Assembly: GCA_025210655.1 (NCBI GenBank)
Contig: JAOARG010000077.1
Location: 1-64,000 of the forward strand
DNA length: 64,000 nucleotides
Direction: 5' to 3'
From: Bacillota bacterium
Lineage (GTDB): Bacteria > Bacillota > Clostridia > Peptostreptococcales > Acidaminobacteraceae
Shown: positions 53,802 to 63,337 of the stretch, one piece after another
Layout of the letters: every line of letters starts with the position of its first letter
Position numbering within the stretch: the first letter of the stretch is position 1
Position numbers and translations under genes: made by a program
Notes under the pieces: model-generated
Told to the model about the DNA's origin: nothing
Database searches by the model: none
The model's input: only the letters and a program-made list of their open reading frames with translations

Positions 53802-54461
53802 ATGAAAAGTAGTATTTATTCCCTGCTAGTTCAGGACAATCTTATGGAAAAGGTTGATGATATAGCTCTTGAAAAAGGGATGTCCAGATCTCAAATGGTA
53901 AATGAAATATTCGCGGAGTATCTCGGTATTTCAACTCCTGAGTATAAGATAAATAAGGTTATGGATTTTATTTGTAAGGAGTTCTTAGATACATCTAGTA
54001 TCAGAATAATGTCAAATAATAAGGGTAGCAGCATTAAGCTTATGACAAATATAAAATATAAATACAATCCTCAACTTCATTATATGCTTGAGTTAAAGGG
54101 GAAAAACAAGGATAAGTTGGCAACTCTCAAGATACAATCAAGAACTCAAAGTAAGGTGTTTTTAGATCACTTAGTAAAATTTTTTGTCCTTTTTACAGAA
54201 ATTGAAAGAATATATGAGATAGGATTTAGAAAAAACGTTATTGATAAGAGTTACTTCGTAGTAGAGGGAAATAGGTTTTTGAGGGATTTCTATTATGACT
54301 GGACTAATGACTCATATAGTCCAGAAGGCCTGTCACAGTTTTTGATCAATTATATAAGTATGATAAATGAATCTGTGAATATCTACTTTGAAAACATTGC
54401 TGATAGTAAGACTACAGTGATACTTATGACGGCAATATATAGAAAGTACATGGAAATGTAA
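53802..54461 (+). CDS. Ribbon-helix-helix N-terminal protein, probable regulator of clpB
   Basis: 219 residues. The first 45 (SSIYSLLVQDNLMEKVDDIALEKGMSRSQMVNEIF) fit a ribbon-helix-helix DNA-binding fold: a beta strand, then two helices with the SRSQMVNE turn. The remaining 170 residues form a domain I do not recognise (NNKGSSIKLMTNIKYKYNP, VVEGNRFLRDFYYDW). It is 45 bases from clpB under one promoter whose -35 overlaps a palindrome, so an autoregulatory repressor sensing misfolded protein or stress is plausible but inferred. AGGAGGTG precedes ATG 53802. Confidence 0.65.
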   Translation: MKSSIYSLLVQDNLMEKVDDIALEKGMSRSQMVNEIFAEYLGISTPEYKINKVMDFICKEFLDTSSIRIMSNNKGSSIKLMTNIKYKYNPQLHYMLELKGKNKDKLATLKIQSRTQSKVFLDHLVKFFVLFTEIERIYEIGFRKNVIDKSYFVVEGNRFLRDFYYDWTNDSYSPEGLSQFLINYISMINESVNIYFENIADSKTTVILMTAIYRKYMEM

Positions 54462-54506
54462 GTGTAGTTAGGTCTAAATTTATCCAGAGACAAGGAGGTA
54501 TAATTT

Positions 54507-57116
54507 ATGGATATGAATAAATTAACAAAAAATTCTATAGAGGCATTGAATGAAGCTAAGTTTTATTCTGAAGACAATGGCAATCCGACAATAGATGGGG
54601 GACATATTTTATACGGTTTGCTGGTAAAAAGTGAAGGCACAATCAACATGATATTTGACAATATGGGAGTAGATGTTGGAAAACTCAAGTTGGCTTTAGA
54701 TGCGATTATAGCTAAAAAACCAAAGGTTAGTGGAAACGGAGAAAATTATCTTTCAAGTGAAGGTAATAAGATACTAAGATTGGCATTTAAAGAAGCAGAG
54801 AAAATGGGTGATGAGTATATATCGGTTGAGCATATTTTTTTAGGAATTTTAAAGCATGCTTCAAGTGATATTAAGAAGCTTTTATTAGATAATTCTATAG
54901 ATAGGGAGAGCTTTTTAAAGGAACTTAATGAAATCAGGGGAGGGAAAAATGTTACCTCGGATAATCCAGAAGATACTTATAAGGTTCTTGAAAAGTTTGG
55001 AACTGAGCTTGTATCCTTAGCTAGGGATAATAAACTGGATCCTGTCATTGGAAGGGAAGAGGAAATAAGAAGAACCATCAGGATTCTTTCCAGGAAAACT
55101 AAGAATAATCCAGTTTTAATAGGAGAACCCGGTGTTGGTAAAACTGCAATAGTTGAAGGATTAGCACAAAGGATAGTTAAGGGAGATGTTCCTGATAATC
55201 TTAAGGATAAGAAAATTTTTTCACTTGATATGGGTTCTCTAGTTGCTGGAGCAAAATTTAGGGGAGAGTTTGAAGAAAGACTTAAAAATGTCCTCGAGGA
55301 AATTAAAAAATCTAATGGAGAGATACTTATGTTCATTGATGAAATCCATACTATCGTTGGTGCAGGTAGGACTGATGGAGCTATGGATGCGGGTAATATT
55401 CTAAAGCCATTACTTGCAAGAGGGGAGTTGCATGCTATTGGTGCTACTACCCTTAATGAATATAGAAAATATATAGAAAAGGATACAGCCCTTGAGAGAA
55501 GATTTCAGCCGGTTATGGTTGATGAACCTTCTGTTGAAGACACAATAACAATGCTTAGGGGACTTAAGGAAAGGTATGAGATTTTTCACAAGGTTACCAT
55601 AGGGGATAATGCTTTGATTTCAGCAGCAATGCTTTCTGACAGATATATTTCAGATCGTTTCCTCCCTGACAAGGCGATTGATTTAGTTGATGAAGCCTGC
55701 GCCCTTGTCAAAACTCAGCTTCAATCTATGCCTATAGAGCTTGATAATATATCTAGGGAAATTATGAGGGCAGAAATAGAGGTAGAGGCACTAAAGAAAG
55801 ATGATGATAAAGTATCTAAGTTAAAAATAGAAAGTCTCCAAAAAGAAATAGCTATTAAAAAAGATGAGTTTAATAAGTTGTCTGCTAAATGGAAAGGCGA
55901 AAGGATGACTATTGACAGTATCAATGAACTAAAAGAAGAAATCGACAATGTGACCCACGAAATTTCCGTTGAAGAGAGAAACTATAATTTAGAAAAGGTT
56001 GCTGAACTTAAGTATGGTAGACTTCCAGAATTAGAAAGAAAGCTAAGTGAAGCAGTTGAAAAGCAGGAATCTCAGGAAAAATCAGAATCTTTATTAAGAG
56101 AAAAAATTACTGATGAGGAGATAGCTAATATTGTTTCAAAATGGACTGGCATACCTTTATCAAAATTAATTCAGGGTGAAAGGGAAAAATTAATAAATCT
56201 TGAGAATATACTTCACAAGAAGGTAATAGGTCAAGACGAGGCAGTTACAAAGGTTAGTGATGCCATTATAAGGTCAAGAGCTGGAATAAAAGATCCTGAA
56301 AAACCTATTGGAACTTTTATATTTTTAGGTCCTACAGGAGTCGGAAAAACAGAACTTGCCAAGGCTCTTTCGGAAACACTATTTGATTCAGATAAAAATC
56401 TTATAAGAATAGATATGTCAGAATACATGGAAAGACATTCCGTATCAAAACTTATAGGTGCACCTCCGGGATATGTTGGTTATGAACAGGGAGGCCAACT
56501 TACTGAACTTGTAAGAAGAAAACCATATTCTGTGATTTTGTTCGATGAAATAGAAAAGGCCCACCCAGAAGTGTTCAATGTACTTTTACAGGTGCTAGAT
56601 GATGGTAGAATAACTGATTCAAAGGGAAGAACAGTAGATTTTAAAAATACCATAATAATTCTAACATCAAATATTGGATCAGAAGATTTAACAGGTGGAA
56701 TGTATAACGGAAGACTCCTTGAGGCATCCAGAGAGAAGGTAATGACAAAACTTAAGGCATCCTTCAAACCGGAATTCCTAAATAGAATAGATGACATAGT
56801 ATTATATAAACCATTGTCAAAAGAGGATCTGGTAAAAATTCTTGATATTCAGTTAAAAGAGTTAAGTGCGAGATTAGAAAACATGAACCTTCAAGTCACT
56901 CTTACAGATAAAGCAAAAGAACACCTAGTAGAAGTTGGTTACGACCCAGTTTACGGAGCAAGACCCCTAAAAAGAGTAATCCAAAGAGAATTAGAAAATT
57001 TACTTGGAAAAGCGATAATTTCAGGACAAATTCTTGAGGGTGATGATGTTGAGGTTGATTATGATGGTGTTAAATTAATAGTAAAGAATTTAGAAGAGTT
57101 TAACATTAATAAATAG
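54507..57116 (+). CDS. clpB: ClpB-type AAA+ disaggregase
   Basis: 869 residues. A Clp N-domain (1-145) is followed by AAA+ module 1 (Walker [10 protein letters not shown] near 206, then [16 protein letters not shown]), a coiled-coil middle domain (about 400-525, of ClpB rather than ClpC length), AAA+ module 2 (GPTGVGKTE near 608, [13 protein letters not shown]) and the C-terminal domain ([15 protein letters not shown]). No IGF/LGF-type ClpP-docking loop is evident. ClpB threads aggregated proteins with DnaK. AAGGAGGT precedes ATG 54507. Control by the RHH gene rather than CtsR/HrcA is suggested by context. Confidence 0.94.
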   Translation: MDMNKLTKNSIEALNEAKFYSEDNGNPTIDGGHILYGLLVKSEGTINMIFDNMGVDVGKLKLALDAIIAKKPKVSGNGENYLSSEGNKILRLAFKEAEKMGDEYISVEHIFLGILKHASSDIKKLLLDNSIDRESFLKELNEIRGGKNVTSDNPEDTYKVLEKFGTELVSLARDNKLDPVIGREEEIRRTIRILSRKTKNNPVLIGEPGVGKTAIVEGLAQRIVKGDVPDNLKDKKIFSLDMGSLVAGAKFRGEFEERLKNVLEEIKKSNGEILMFIDEIHTIVGAGRTDGAMDAGNILKPLLARGELHAIGATTLNEYRKYIEKDTALERRFQPVMVDEPSVEDTITMLRGLKERYEIFHKVTIGDNALISAAMLSDRYISDRFLPDKAIDLVDEACALVKTQLQSMPIELDNISREIMRAEIEVEALKKDDDKVSKLKIESLQKEIAIKKDEFNKLSAKWKGERMTIDSINELKEEIDNVTHEISVEERNYNLEKVAELKYGRLPELERKLSEAVEKQESQEKSESLLREKITDEEIANIVSKWTGIPLSKLIQGEREKLINLENILHKKVIGQDEAVTKVSDAIIRSRAGIKDPEKPIGTFIFLGPTGVGKTELAKALSETLFDSDKNLIRIDMSEYMERHSVSKLIGAPPGYVGYEQGGQLTELVRRKPYSVILFDEIEKAHPEVFNVLLQVLDDGRITDSKGRTVDFKNTIIILTSNIGSEDLTGGMYNGRLLEASREKVMTKLKASFKPEFLNRIDDIVLYKPLSKEDLVKILDIQLKELSARLENMNLQVTLTDKAKEHLVEVGYDPVYGARPLKRVIQRELENLLGKAIISGQILEGDDVEVDYDGVKLIVKNLEEFNINK

Positions 57117-57129
57117 TATTTTGAAATTT

Positions 57130-57164
57130 TAGACCTGAATTCATTTTGGGTCTAATTTTTTTAG
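57130..57164 (+). terminator. Terminator of clpB
   Basis: AGACCTGAATTCATTTTGGG pairs with itself into TCT, then ATTTTTTT. It is a near copy of the terminator at 53471. Confidence 0.82.
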
Positions 57165-57166
57165 CG

Positions 57167-57335
57167 AAAAGGGGAATTTCAAAGCTGTTGCTTTGAAGGG
57201 GAAGAGGGGAAAAGGTAGTTTTTTAAGTTCTTAAGAGCTTTACTTGTTTAGTTATTACCCTTTCCCCTAGCTTTTGTTTTACAAAAGAGATTCCCCCAGC
57301 ACATACAAAGTAATGTGCGATTCCTCTTTTCCCCA
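57167..57335. repeat. GGGGAATC multi-hairpin element, compact copy 2
   Basis: Almost the same sequence as copy 1, with scattered substitutions, for example GCTGTTG versus GCTGTTA in the first loop and TTATTACCC versus TTCTTAACC in the centre. The right end is slightly degraded (GATTCCTCTTTTCCCC). Copies 1 and 2 are direct repeats flanking the RHH-clpB operon. The remainder of the gap to 57467 shows nothing else. Confidence 0.85.
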
Positions 57336-57466
57336 AATCATCATCTGATATATCTGATAAATAACCACAAGCAATGCGCGTACACTACCATTTTGCTTAT
57401 AAGCACCAAATATCATATAATAATAAAGTAGGAACAATGCAGTAAAAATTTAGTGGGGTAAGGTTT

Positions 57467-57904
57467 ATGGAAAATAATCGCATTAGTAGAAAAGATAAAA
57501 AAAGTAGTAAAAAGAAAAAGGGAATGATATTATACATACTTCTTTGGATCATACTTGTAGGGGCAAGTACTTATGGATTTAAGTACTATTTTGATATGAG
57601 AATGGATGAGGTGAAGAAAGAGAATCTTGAATATTATACATATGTACAGGAAAAGGTGGATCTTTTAAAGGATAAAACAGAAGCTCTTAATAAGGATATT
57701 AATAGCCTTAATGATGAGGTTAAGATTTTTAATGAAGGTATTGATGAATTATTAGATGGCTTAGAGGATATAGATGTGAGTATAGGGAATACAGAGGAGC
57801 TTCAAGATACTATTAATACAAAATTACAGGAACTTGATGATAGGCTTATGGAGTTAAAGGAGAGTCTTGATATCCTCAAGGAGGCACCATCCAATGGGAA
57901 TTAG
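57467..57904 (+). CDS. Single-pass membrane protein with coiled coil
   Basis: 145 residues: a Lys-rich cytoplasmic start (KDKKSSKKKKG), one membrane helix (about 20-40, MILYILLWIILVGASTYGF), then about 95 residues of heptad-patterned coiled coil on the outside (VDLLKDKTEALNKDINSLN). I do not recognise a family. It overlaps the next gene by 11 bases, and that protein also has an N-terminal anchor followed by a coil, so they may form a complex (inference). Confidence 0.7.
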   Translation: MENNRISRKDKKSSKKKKGMILYILLWIILVGASTYGFKYYFDMRMDEVKKENLEYYTYVQEKVDLLKDKTEALNKDINSLNDEVKIFNEGIDELLDGLEDIDVSIGNTEELQDTINTKLQELDDRLMELKESLDILKEAPSNGN

Positions 57905-58973
57905 GAAAGTACTAAATTTTGCCCTTATTCCATTTGTAGCAGTTTCCATAAGCATGGGATTATGGCTTAAGGAAGATAGGATGGATTCCTTAAAACTTAA
58001 GGGTTTTCAGGATATAGGAAATTCTTTGGAGAAATTATCTATAGAAAGTTCAATTTCAAACTTAGGGGAGGATATTGACCAGTTAAATCTTAAAGCTACA
58101 GAGATACATGTTTTACTTGAAAAGAACCAAGAGGCATTCAATCTTCAACTTGATAAAATTACAAGTAAGATTGATGAAAGTGATTCACAAAGGAAGCTTT
58201 CCGATGATATATATGAACAAAAAATATTGGATATTTTAGGTCAGCCTATAAAGACTCATTTAAGTGAAAATAATGAGATAAAGGTATATGAATTAAAGGA
58301 GTTGGGTTATAGGGGTTATATTGCAAAAGTAAAATTATTTAATCCAGACTCATTTAAGGTAGTAATGGGAAATGATATACTTGGTGGTCTTGAGAGGCCT
58401 TCCAGTTCAGCTAAAAGAAAGAATGGTATCCTTGCAATCAATGGTGGTGGATTTGGAAAAAGAGTTGTTGCTGGAAAAACAGTATCTGTTCCTATTGGTA
58501 CTACGGTTGTAGATGGTAAGTTTGTTACATCGGTTATCGCCAAGTCAGAAAAGTTATTCTTTTCTGGAATAAATAAAGCTGGACAGGTTATTGGAACTGT
58601 ACCTAATACATTGGAGGATATTAAAGAATTAGATCCTTATCAAGGGGTGAGTTTTATACCTGCACTTATAAGGAATTATGAAAAACTTCAAATACCTTCT
58701 AAGTGGAAAAGTACTAAACATCCAAGAACTATAATTGGAAAATATGCAAATGATGATCTTATTCTTATTGTAATTGATGGAAGACAGGGAAACTGGTCTT
58801 CTGGTGCAAGTCTTGAAAGGGTACAGGATAAACTTTTGGAGTTGGGTGTAAAGGAAGCTTATAATCTTGATGGTGGTGGTTCAAGCATTATGTATTATGA
58901 TGGTAAAATACTGAACAAACCATCTGATGGTAGTGAAAGGCCGGTCGCAAATTCAATAGTTATATTACCATAA
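57894..58973 (+). CDS. Anchored phosphodiester glycosidase-domain (NAGPA-like) protein
   Basis: 359 residues from ATG 57894 (AAGGAGG upstream). An uncleaved signal anchor (about 5-22) is followed by a coiled-coil stretch (about 40-110) and a C-terminal NAGPA/PF09992 domain (about 150-359) with AINGGGF, VVDGKFV, RTIIGK, VIDGRQGNWSSGASL, AYNLDGGGSSIMYYDG and PVANSIVI. In mammals this domain uncovers mannose-6-phosphate. Bacterial members occur in cell-wall and exopolysaccharide contexts, so an extracellular glycan phosphodiester is the likely substrate. It is coupled to the coiled-coil gene before it. Confidence 0.85.
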   Translation: MGIRKVLNFALIPFVAVSISMGLWLKEDRMDSLKLKGFQDIGNSLEKLSIESSISNLGEDIDQLNLKATEIHVLLEKNQEAFNLQLDKITSKIDESDSQRKLSDDIYEQKILDILGQPIKTHLSENNEIKVYELKELGYRGYIAKVKLFNPDSFKVVMGNDILGGLERPSSSAKRKNGILAINGGGFGKRVVAGKTVSVPIGTTVVDGKFVTSVIAKSEKLFFSGINKAGQVIGTVPNTLEDIKELDPYQGVSFIPALIRNYEKLQIPSKWKSTKHPRTIIGKYANDDLILIVIDGRQGNWSSGASLERVQDKLLELGVKEAYNLDGGGSSIMYYDGKILNKPSDGSERPVANSIVILP

Positions 58974-59001
58974 AGGCTTATATAAAAGGACGGATAATAT
59001 A

Positions 59002-59898
59002 ATGAACAATAAATTTAAGGCGGACTTCTCTTTGCTACTTGTAACGATTGCATGGGGAGCCTCATTTATACTAACAAAAAATGTGCTAGGTGAACTGGAA
59101 ACCTTTAATTTTTTGGCGGTTAGATTTTTTATAGCTTTTCTTTTATCATGGATACTTTTCTTTAAAGAAATGATTAAAACGGATAGGAAAACTTTTAAAA
59201 ACTCTCTTGTTCTTGGCTTGATAATGTTTGGCGCTTTTACTTTTCAAACCATGGGATTAAATTTCACAACAGCTTCAAAATCTGCATTCATTACAGGAAT
59301 TAATGTTGTAATGGTTCCCATAATATCATCAGTATTTTTAAAAGAAAAACCAGAATTAAAGACTATTATAGCAGTAATTGGAGCATTCTTAGGTTTAAGT
59401 ATGCTTACTATGGATGGTGGCATTACATCTATAAATATAGGGGATATATATACTTTTATTAGTGCAATACTTTTTGCAATGTCAATAATAATGGTTGGTA
59501 AGTATACTAAAGAGTCAAAATCTGTACCCCTTGCAGTATACCAATTTGGTGTAGTTGCTTTTTTTGCTGGACTAGCATCGTTTTTCTTTGAGGATTTTAC
59601 TATTTCTATTTCTAGATCAGCCTCGGCTGACATAATGATTTTAGTAGTATTTTGTACCATAGGAGCATATGTAGTTCAGTCAGTCGCACAAAAATATACT
59701 TCATCAACCCATACAGCCCTTATATTCACTGGAGAACCAGTTTTTGCAGGAATATTTGGATATATACTTTTGGGAGAAGTACTAGGTGGTGTGAAACTAT
59801 TAGGGGCAGTAGTAATAGTTTTAAGTATGTTGTTTTCTGAAATATCAGTAGGGGATATATTAAATTATAAAAAAAATGAAAGTAGACAGGGAAGCTAG
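59002..59898 (+). CDS. EamA/DMT-family transporter
   Basis: 298 residues with ten hydrophobic helices in two EamA halves. The first half has ATIAWGASFILTKNVL-like sequence (VTIAWGASFILTKN) and TTASKSAFITGINVVMVPI. The second has QFGVVAFFAGL and SSTHTALIFTGEPVFAGIFGYILLGE. These are drug/metabolite exporters or amino-acid exporters; the substrate cannot be told. AAGGA lies 11 bases before ATG 59002, a rather long spacing. Confidence 0.88.
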   Translation: MNNKFKADFSLLLVTIAWGASFILTKNVLGELETFNFLAVRFFIAFLLSWILFFKEMIKTDRKTFKNSLVLGLIMFGAFTFQTMGLNFTTASKSAFITGINVVMVPIISSVFLKEKPELKTIIAVIGAFLGLSMLTMDGGITSINIGDIYTFISAILFAMSIIMVGKYTKESKSVPLAVYQFGVVAFFAGLASFFFEDFTISISRSASADIMILVVFCTIGAYVVQSVAQKYTSSTHTALIFTGEPVFAGIFGYILLGEVLGGVKLLGAVVIVLSMLFSEISVGDILNYKKNESRQGS

Positions 59899-59906
59899 GT
59901 GATTTT

Positions 59907-60932
59907 TTGAAAAATAAATTGGATGGAGTGATAAGCCTATTAGTTTTATTACTATCAATTGTCATATATGTTGTTGGAACAAAACTTGAACTGCTTGGAT
60001 TTGCTATTGGGATTTTATTAGCAGGTGTGATTAAAAGTTTTCTTAAAGGGAAAATAGAACTAAATTATATCCTTATTGCTATTGTAATTTTACTTAAGTG
60101 TTTCATAGAATATAAAGGAATAATATATATATCAGATGGATTATTTATATTTGTATTAGGAGTAGTTTTACTTATTTTTGAAAGTAAACAGTGGCAAAGT
60201 AAAAGAAAGATACAGCTATATTCATTGTTAGCCATACTATTAGTAATAGGTGTATTTTCAAAAAATATTGTTGAAAAGACTAGGCTGATGGATGATTATT
60301 CTTTAAACAAGATCGTGAAAAGAGAAATGGACCGTAGGCAGTTAAGTTATGAGGAAGAAAATCTCTTGAAAATAGAAAGACTTTACATTGATAGGTATGA
60401 TAAGGTAACGAGCATAGATGATATAGATAAGTTGCTTAATCTAAAAGAACTAGGGATTAATTATAAAGGATATTATGATTTTTCCAAGCTTCAGGACTTG
60501 AAGAATTTACAAAGTATTATGCTTGAGCATTCAAAATTATCTGATTTGGGATTTCTTAGGGATTTGAAGGGAATAAAAGAAATAGAGTTTTGGGATTGTG
60601 ACTTCGATGATTACTCAATTTTTGACAATATTCAAGAGTATGAGGAGCTTTCTATAGCAAAATTTGATATATATGATATTTCTTTTTTATCAAAGGGAAA
60701 GAATATAAAAAAGCTTCATTTATATAATGGCTATATAAAAGATACATCTTTTTTTAAAGATATGGAGTCTTTAGAAGAGCTATCAATACAGTATGTATCT
60801 ACAAATAATATTGATTTTATTAATGAAATTCCAAACTTGAAAAAGGTCAAAATTTATTCCAACAATATTGTTGAAGGAATAGATAAAGAAAAAATAAAAG
60901 AAGGTATTGAGGTCGAGTTGATAAATCAATAA
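59907..60932 (+). CDS. Membrane protein with C-terminal leucine-rich repeats
   Basis: 341 residues. The start is TTG 59907, nine bases after the EamA stop and behind TAGGTGA. Five or so hydrophobic helices fill residues 8-120. The remainder is soluble, with irregular leucine-rich repeats (LLNLKELGINY, LQDLKNLQSIMLEHSKLSDLGFL, MESLEELSIQY, IPNLKKVKIYS), each about 22-24 residues. This is a different LRR type from the BspA repeats in the giant surface protein. Function unknown; protein-protein contact is likely. Confidence 0.7.
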   Translation: MKNKLDGVISLLVLLLSIVIYVVGTKLELLGFAIGILLAGVIKSFLKGKIELNYILIAIVILLKCFIEYKGIIYISDGLFIFVLGVVLLIFESKQWQSKRKIQLYSLLAILLVIGVFSKNIVEKTRLMDDYSLNKIVKREMDRRQLSYEEENLLKIERLYIDRYDKVTSIDDIDKLLNLKELGINYKGYYDFSKLQDLKNLQSIMLEHSKLSDLGFLRDLKGIKEIEFWDCDFDDYSIFDNIQEYEELSIAKFDIYDISFLSKGKNIKKLHLYNGYIKDTSFFKDMESLEELSIQYVSTNNIDFINEIPNLKKVKIYSNNIVEGIDKEKIKEGIEVELINQ

Positions 60933-60950
60933 CATTTATCGGAGGGTCCT

Positions 60951-61406
60951 ATGAAGGATAAAAAAGTAGAAATTAAAAAATTCAAAGAACTTAGCAATGT
61001 GGAACTTTATAATATTTTAAAGCTCAGAAGTGAAGTGTTTGTAGTTGAACAGCAGTGTATTTATAATGATATTGATGGACTGGATGTAGAATGCTTTCAT
61101 GCGATTCTTAAAGATGGAGAGAATATAGCAGGTTACTTAAGGATACTTTTAAAAGAAATGACTTTTGAAACAATGTCCATAGGTCGTGTTTTAGTTAATA
61201 AAGATTATAGAAATCTAGGAGTTGCAAGAAAACTCATGTTAAGTGCGATTGATTATATTTTTGTTGAGTTAAAGGAAAAAGAGATTACCATATCAGCTCA
61301 AAAATACTTGGTTGAGTTTTATAAATCATTGGGATTTAAGGAGCTATCAGATATGTATATGGAGGATGGTATTCCCCATATTGATATGAAGTTGGATAGA
61401 AAATAA
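60951..61406 (+). CDS. GNAT acetyltransferase, ElaA-like
   Basis: 151 residues. The ElaA signature LKLRSEVFVVEQQCIYNDIDGLD is near residues 22-44, and the acetyl-CoA loop is SIGRVLVNKDYRNLGVARKLM (R-x-x-G-x-A type). It has EFYKSLGF near the end. Substrates of this subfamily are not established. GGAGGG precedes ATG 60951. It follows the LRR gene closely and a terminator ends the unit. Confidence 0.85.
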   Translation: MKDKKVEIKKFKELSNVELYNILKLRSEVFVVEQQCIYNDIDGLDVECFHAILKDGENIAGYLRILLKEMTFETMSIGRVLVNKDYRNLGVARKLMLSAIDYIFVELKEKEITISAQKYLVEFYKSLGFKELSDMYMEDGIPHIDMKLDRK

Positions 61407-61421
61407 TAATATTTTGTATAT

Positions 61422-61458
61422 AAACCTTATTTTGAATTTTTCGGAATAAGGTTTTTTC
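61422..61458 (+). terminator. Terminator after the GNAT gene
   Basis: AAACCTTATT / AATAAGGTTT with a TTTTTT run. Confidence 0.82.
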
Positions 61459-61485
61459 TTTTCTAATTTTGCCTAAAGGTAAAAT

Positions 61486-61650
61486 GGGGAATCAGTTTAA
61501 TATATTAAACTTAGACGAAGAGGGGAAATGGAAGAAATAAGACTTACAGATGGTGTTTTATGGTTTTGGAATTTCCATTTCCCCTTGTTTTGTTTACTAA
61601 ACTAATTCCCCTAGCACTAGGACGTTAGTGCGATTCCCCCTTTCCCCTAG
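61486..61650. repeat. GGGGAATC multi-hairpin element, compact copy 3 (divergent)
   Basis: GGGGAATCA, hairpin GTTTAATATATTAAAC, GAAGAGGGGAAATGGAA, a centre of about 45 bases, TTCCATTTCCCCTTG, hairpin GTTTACTAAAC, TAATTCCCCTAG, hairpin CACTAGGACGTTAGTG, CGATTCCCCCTTTCCCC. The framework motifs match the other copies but the hairpin sequences differ while staying paired. The rest of the 360-base gap has no other feature besides an AT-rich lead into the antiporter operon. Confidence 0.83.
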
Positions 61651-61765
61651 AAAACATAAGGGCGACTAAAATAGCCTTAAGCAATATTAGACCAAAAATC
61701 GATAAATCATATCTACTTTGGGTAAGAATACTATAACTAACTATAATTATAAGACGGTGATATAT

Positions 61766-62257
61766 ATGAAACACTTCAAGGGTTATGGGGAATTTATAGT
61801 ATTATTTTTATTCTGGTTACTTCTAATGGGTAAAATCAGTGTTTTTTCTGTTGTTTCGGGGATGATAGTTTCTGAACTGGCAGTTGTTTTTAGTAATTTT
61901 ATTTTTTCTAGAATAGATACAGTAAAGGTTAAGTATATAAATATATTTGTATTTGGAAGGTTTATTCTTAATGTTTTTTTAGAAATATTTATAGCTGCTT
62001 ACTATCATATTCTAAGAATTATTACTGCTGATGAAGTGTCGGTTATTTTTGATATTCGTCTTGATATATTTGATGAGATGGCAATTATTCTTATTTCAAA
62101 TGCTATTACTTTGACTCCAGGTACAATGACTGTTCAGGTAAGTGGTAATACCCTTACTGTTGCAGCATTTATTAAGGACGAAGAGGATATCGAGTATATT
62201 TCTGAGAGGATACTTAGGAAATTTCAAAAACCATTCATTGATGGAGGACTAAGATGA
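61766..62257 (+). CDS. mnhE: Na+/H+ antiporter subunit E (MrpE/MnhE-like)
   Basis: 163 residues from ATG 61766, five bases after GGTGA; the frame opens earlier at 61718. Hydrophobic N-terminal third (EFIVLFLFWLLLMGKISVFSVVSGMIVSE) and a soluble C-terminal part with LISNAITLTPGTMTVQVSGNTLTV, the MrpE hallmark near 110-135. It is a small accessory subunit of the Mrp cation/proton antiporter. First gene of an operon in which successive genes overlap. Confidence 0.88.
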   Translation: MKHFKGYGEFIVLFLFWLLLMGKISVFSVVSGMIVSELAVVFSNFIFSRIDTVKVKYINIFVFGRFILNVFLEIFIAAYYHILRIITADEVSVIFDIRLDIFDEMAIILISNAITLTPGTMTVQVSGNTLTVAAFIKDEEDIEYISERILRKFQKPFIDGGLR

Positions 62258-62514
62258 TTTTTTATATTACAATGTTTTTAATTTCCTTAGCTCTAATTAT
62301 TCTTATGATTAAGTTGATTAGAGTTGAAACCATATGGGAAAAGATTACCATAATGAACTTAATGGCAATAAAGATAATCATGTTGATTACAGTATATTCT
62401 GTATTTCTGAATTCATATGAACTATTAGATATTTCCCTAACCTATAGTATCATAGGTTTTCTTTCCGTTGCTATTTTGTCTAGATTTATTATTGGTGGGG
62501 GGCGATTAAAGTGA
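62254..62514 (+). CDS. mnhF: Antiporter subunit F (MrpF/MnhF-like)
   Basis: 86 residues with three hydrophobic helices. It overlaps mnhE by four bases (ATGA). The family's conserved start (F.ITMFLISLALIILMIKLIR) and the middle helix NLMAIKIIMLITVYSVF fit MrpF, whose second helix is polar-poor. It is thought to be part of the membrane arm of the antiporter. Confidence 0.85.
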   Translation: MIFYITMFLISLALIILMIKLIRVETIWEKITIMNLMAIKIIMLITVYSVFLNSYELLDISLTYSIIGFLSVAILSRFIIGGGRLK

Positions 62515-62807
62515 TTTTTAATGCTCTTATGATTATTTCCTGGTTTTTATTACTAATAGGAATAATAGGTATATATAAGTTTGATGGTGTATATTCTAAG
62601 CTTCTAAGTTCTAGTAAAATTGATTCTGTAACTATCATAATTCTTTCAATGGCTTTGATTATAAAGGTTGGATTTAATCTAATGTCATTAAAGATTCTTT
62701 TGATTTTAGTTTTTTATTTGCTGACTAATCCTATAACCAATCAAATGATAGGTTCTTCTGCATATATGAATGGTGTAAAAACTGAAAAGGAGAAATATAA
62801 TGAATAG
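62511..62807 (+). CDS. mnhG: Antiporter subunit G (MrpG/MnhG-like)
   Basis: 98 residues, three helices. The start is GTG 62511 in GTGA overlapping mnhF. It has GIIGIYKFDGVYSKLLSSSK (compare G..G..R.PD.Y.R.HA in typical MrpG) and VFYLLTNPITNQMIGSSAYMNG, where the LL..P...H.I..AA motif is partly altered. It completes the E-F-G block. Confidence 0.85.
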   Translation: MIFNALMIISWFLLLIGIIGIYKFDGVYSKLLSSSKIDSVTIIILSMALIIKVGFNLMSLKILLILVFYLLTNPITNQMIGSSAYMNGVKTEKEKYNE

Positions 62808-63336
62808 ACTTCTAATTATACTACTTATATTTTATATAGTTGCTATTTACAATACTAAAGATAATCTAAATACGATTATTATATTTTCCATATTCTCTTT
62901 TACCAGTGCCAGTCTTTATTTTTTAAATAGTGCCCCAGACATTGCCCTAGCTGAAATTGCAATAGGCTGTGCATTTGTTCCACTGATATACACTATAGCA
63001 ATATTTAAGAGAAAAGTTCTTACAGTGGTTTTTTATAATGAGTTACTCGATGGAACAAGAAGTGGAACATATATGCAAGTTCTTGATTTTTATAAGTTGC
63101 TTGATGAATTTTGTGATTTCTATGATTTTAAACTTAAATTGGTAACCCACCCCAAGGGTTATAATCCTACTGTACATGGAATTTTCAGGGTAGGGAATGT
63201 TGATATTTTGGCGTCTATAAAAAATGAAGATAGAAAGATTAAAATATGGTTAAACAGTAAAAATATTATGTATATGAGAATGGAAGATCTTGCAAAGAAA
63301 TATGAAAATATAGAGGTAATTAAGGTGGATGATTAA
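62800..63336 (+). CDS. DUF4040/MbhD-like antiporter subunit with soluble extension
   Basis: 178 residues. The first 75 match the MbhD (DUF4040) domain, which corresponds to a C-terminal piece of MrpA: SLYFLNSAPDIALAEIAIGCAF followed by VPLIYTIAIFKRK. The C-terminal hundred residues are soluble and not recognised (FYDFKLKLVTHPKGYN, VGNVDILASIKNEDRKIKIW). It overlaps mnhG by eight bases. Confidence 0.8.
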   Translation: MNRLLIILLIFYIVAIYNTKDNLNTIIIFSIFSFTSASLYFLNSAPDIALAEIAIGCAFVPLIYTIAIFKRKVLTVVFYNELLDGTRSGTYMQVLDFYKLLDEFCDFYDFKLKLVTHPKGYNPTVHGIFRVGNVDILASIKNEDRKIKIWLNSKNIMYMRMEDLAKKYENIEVIKVDD

Positions 63337-63337
63337 A

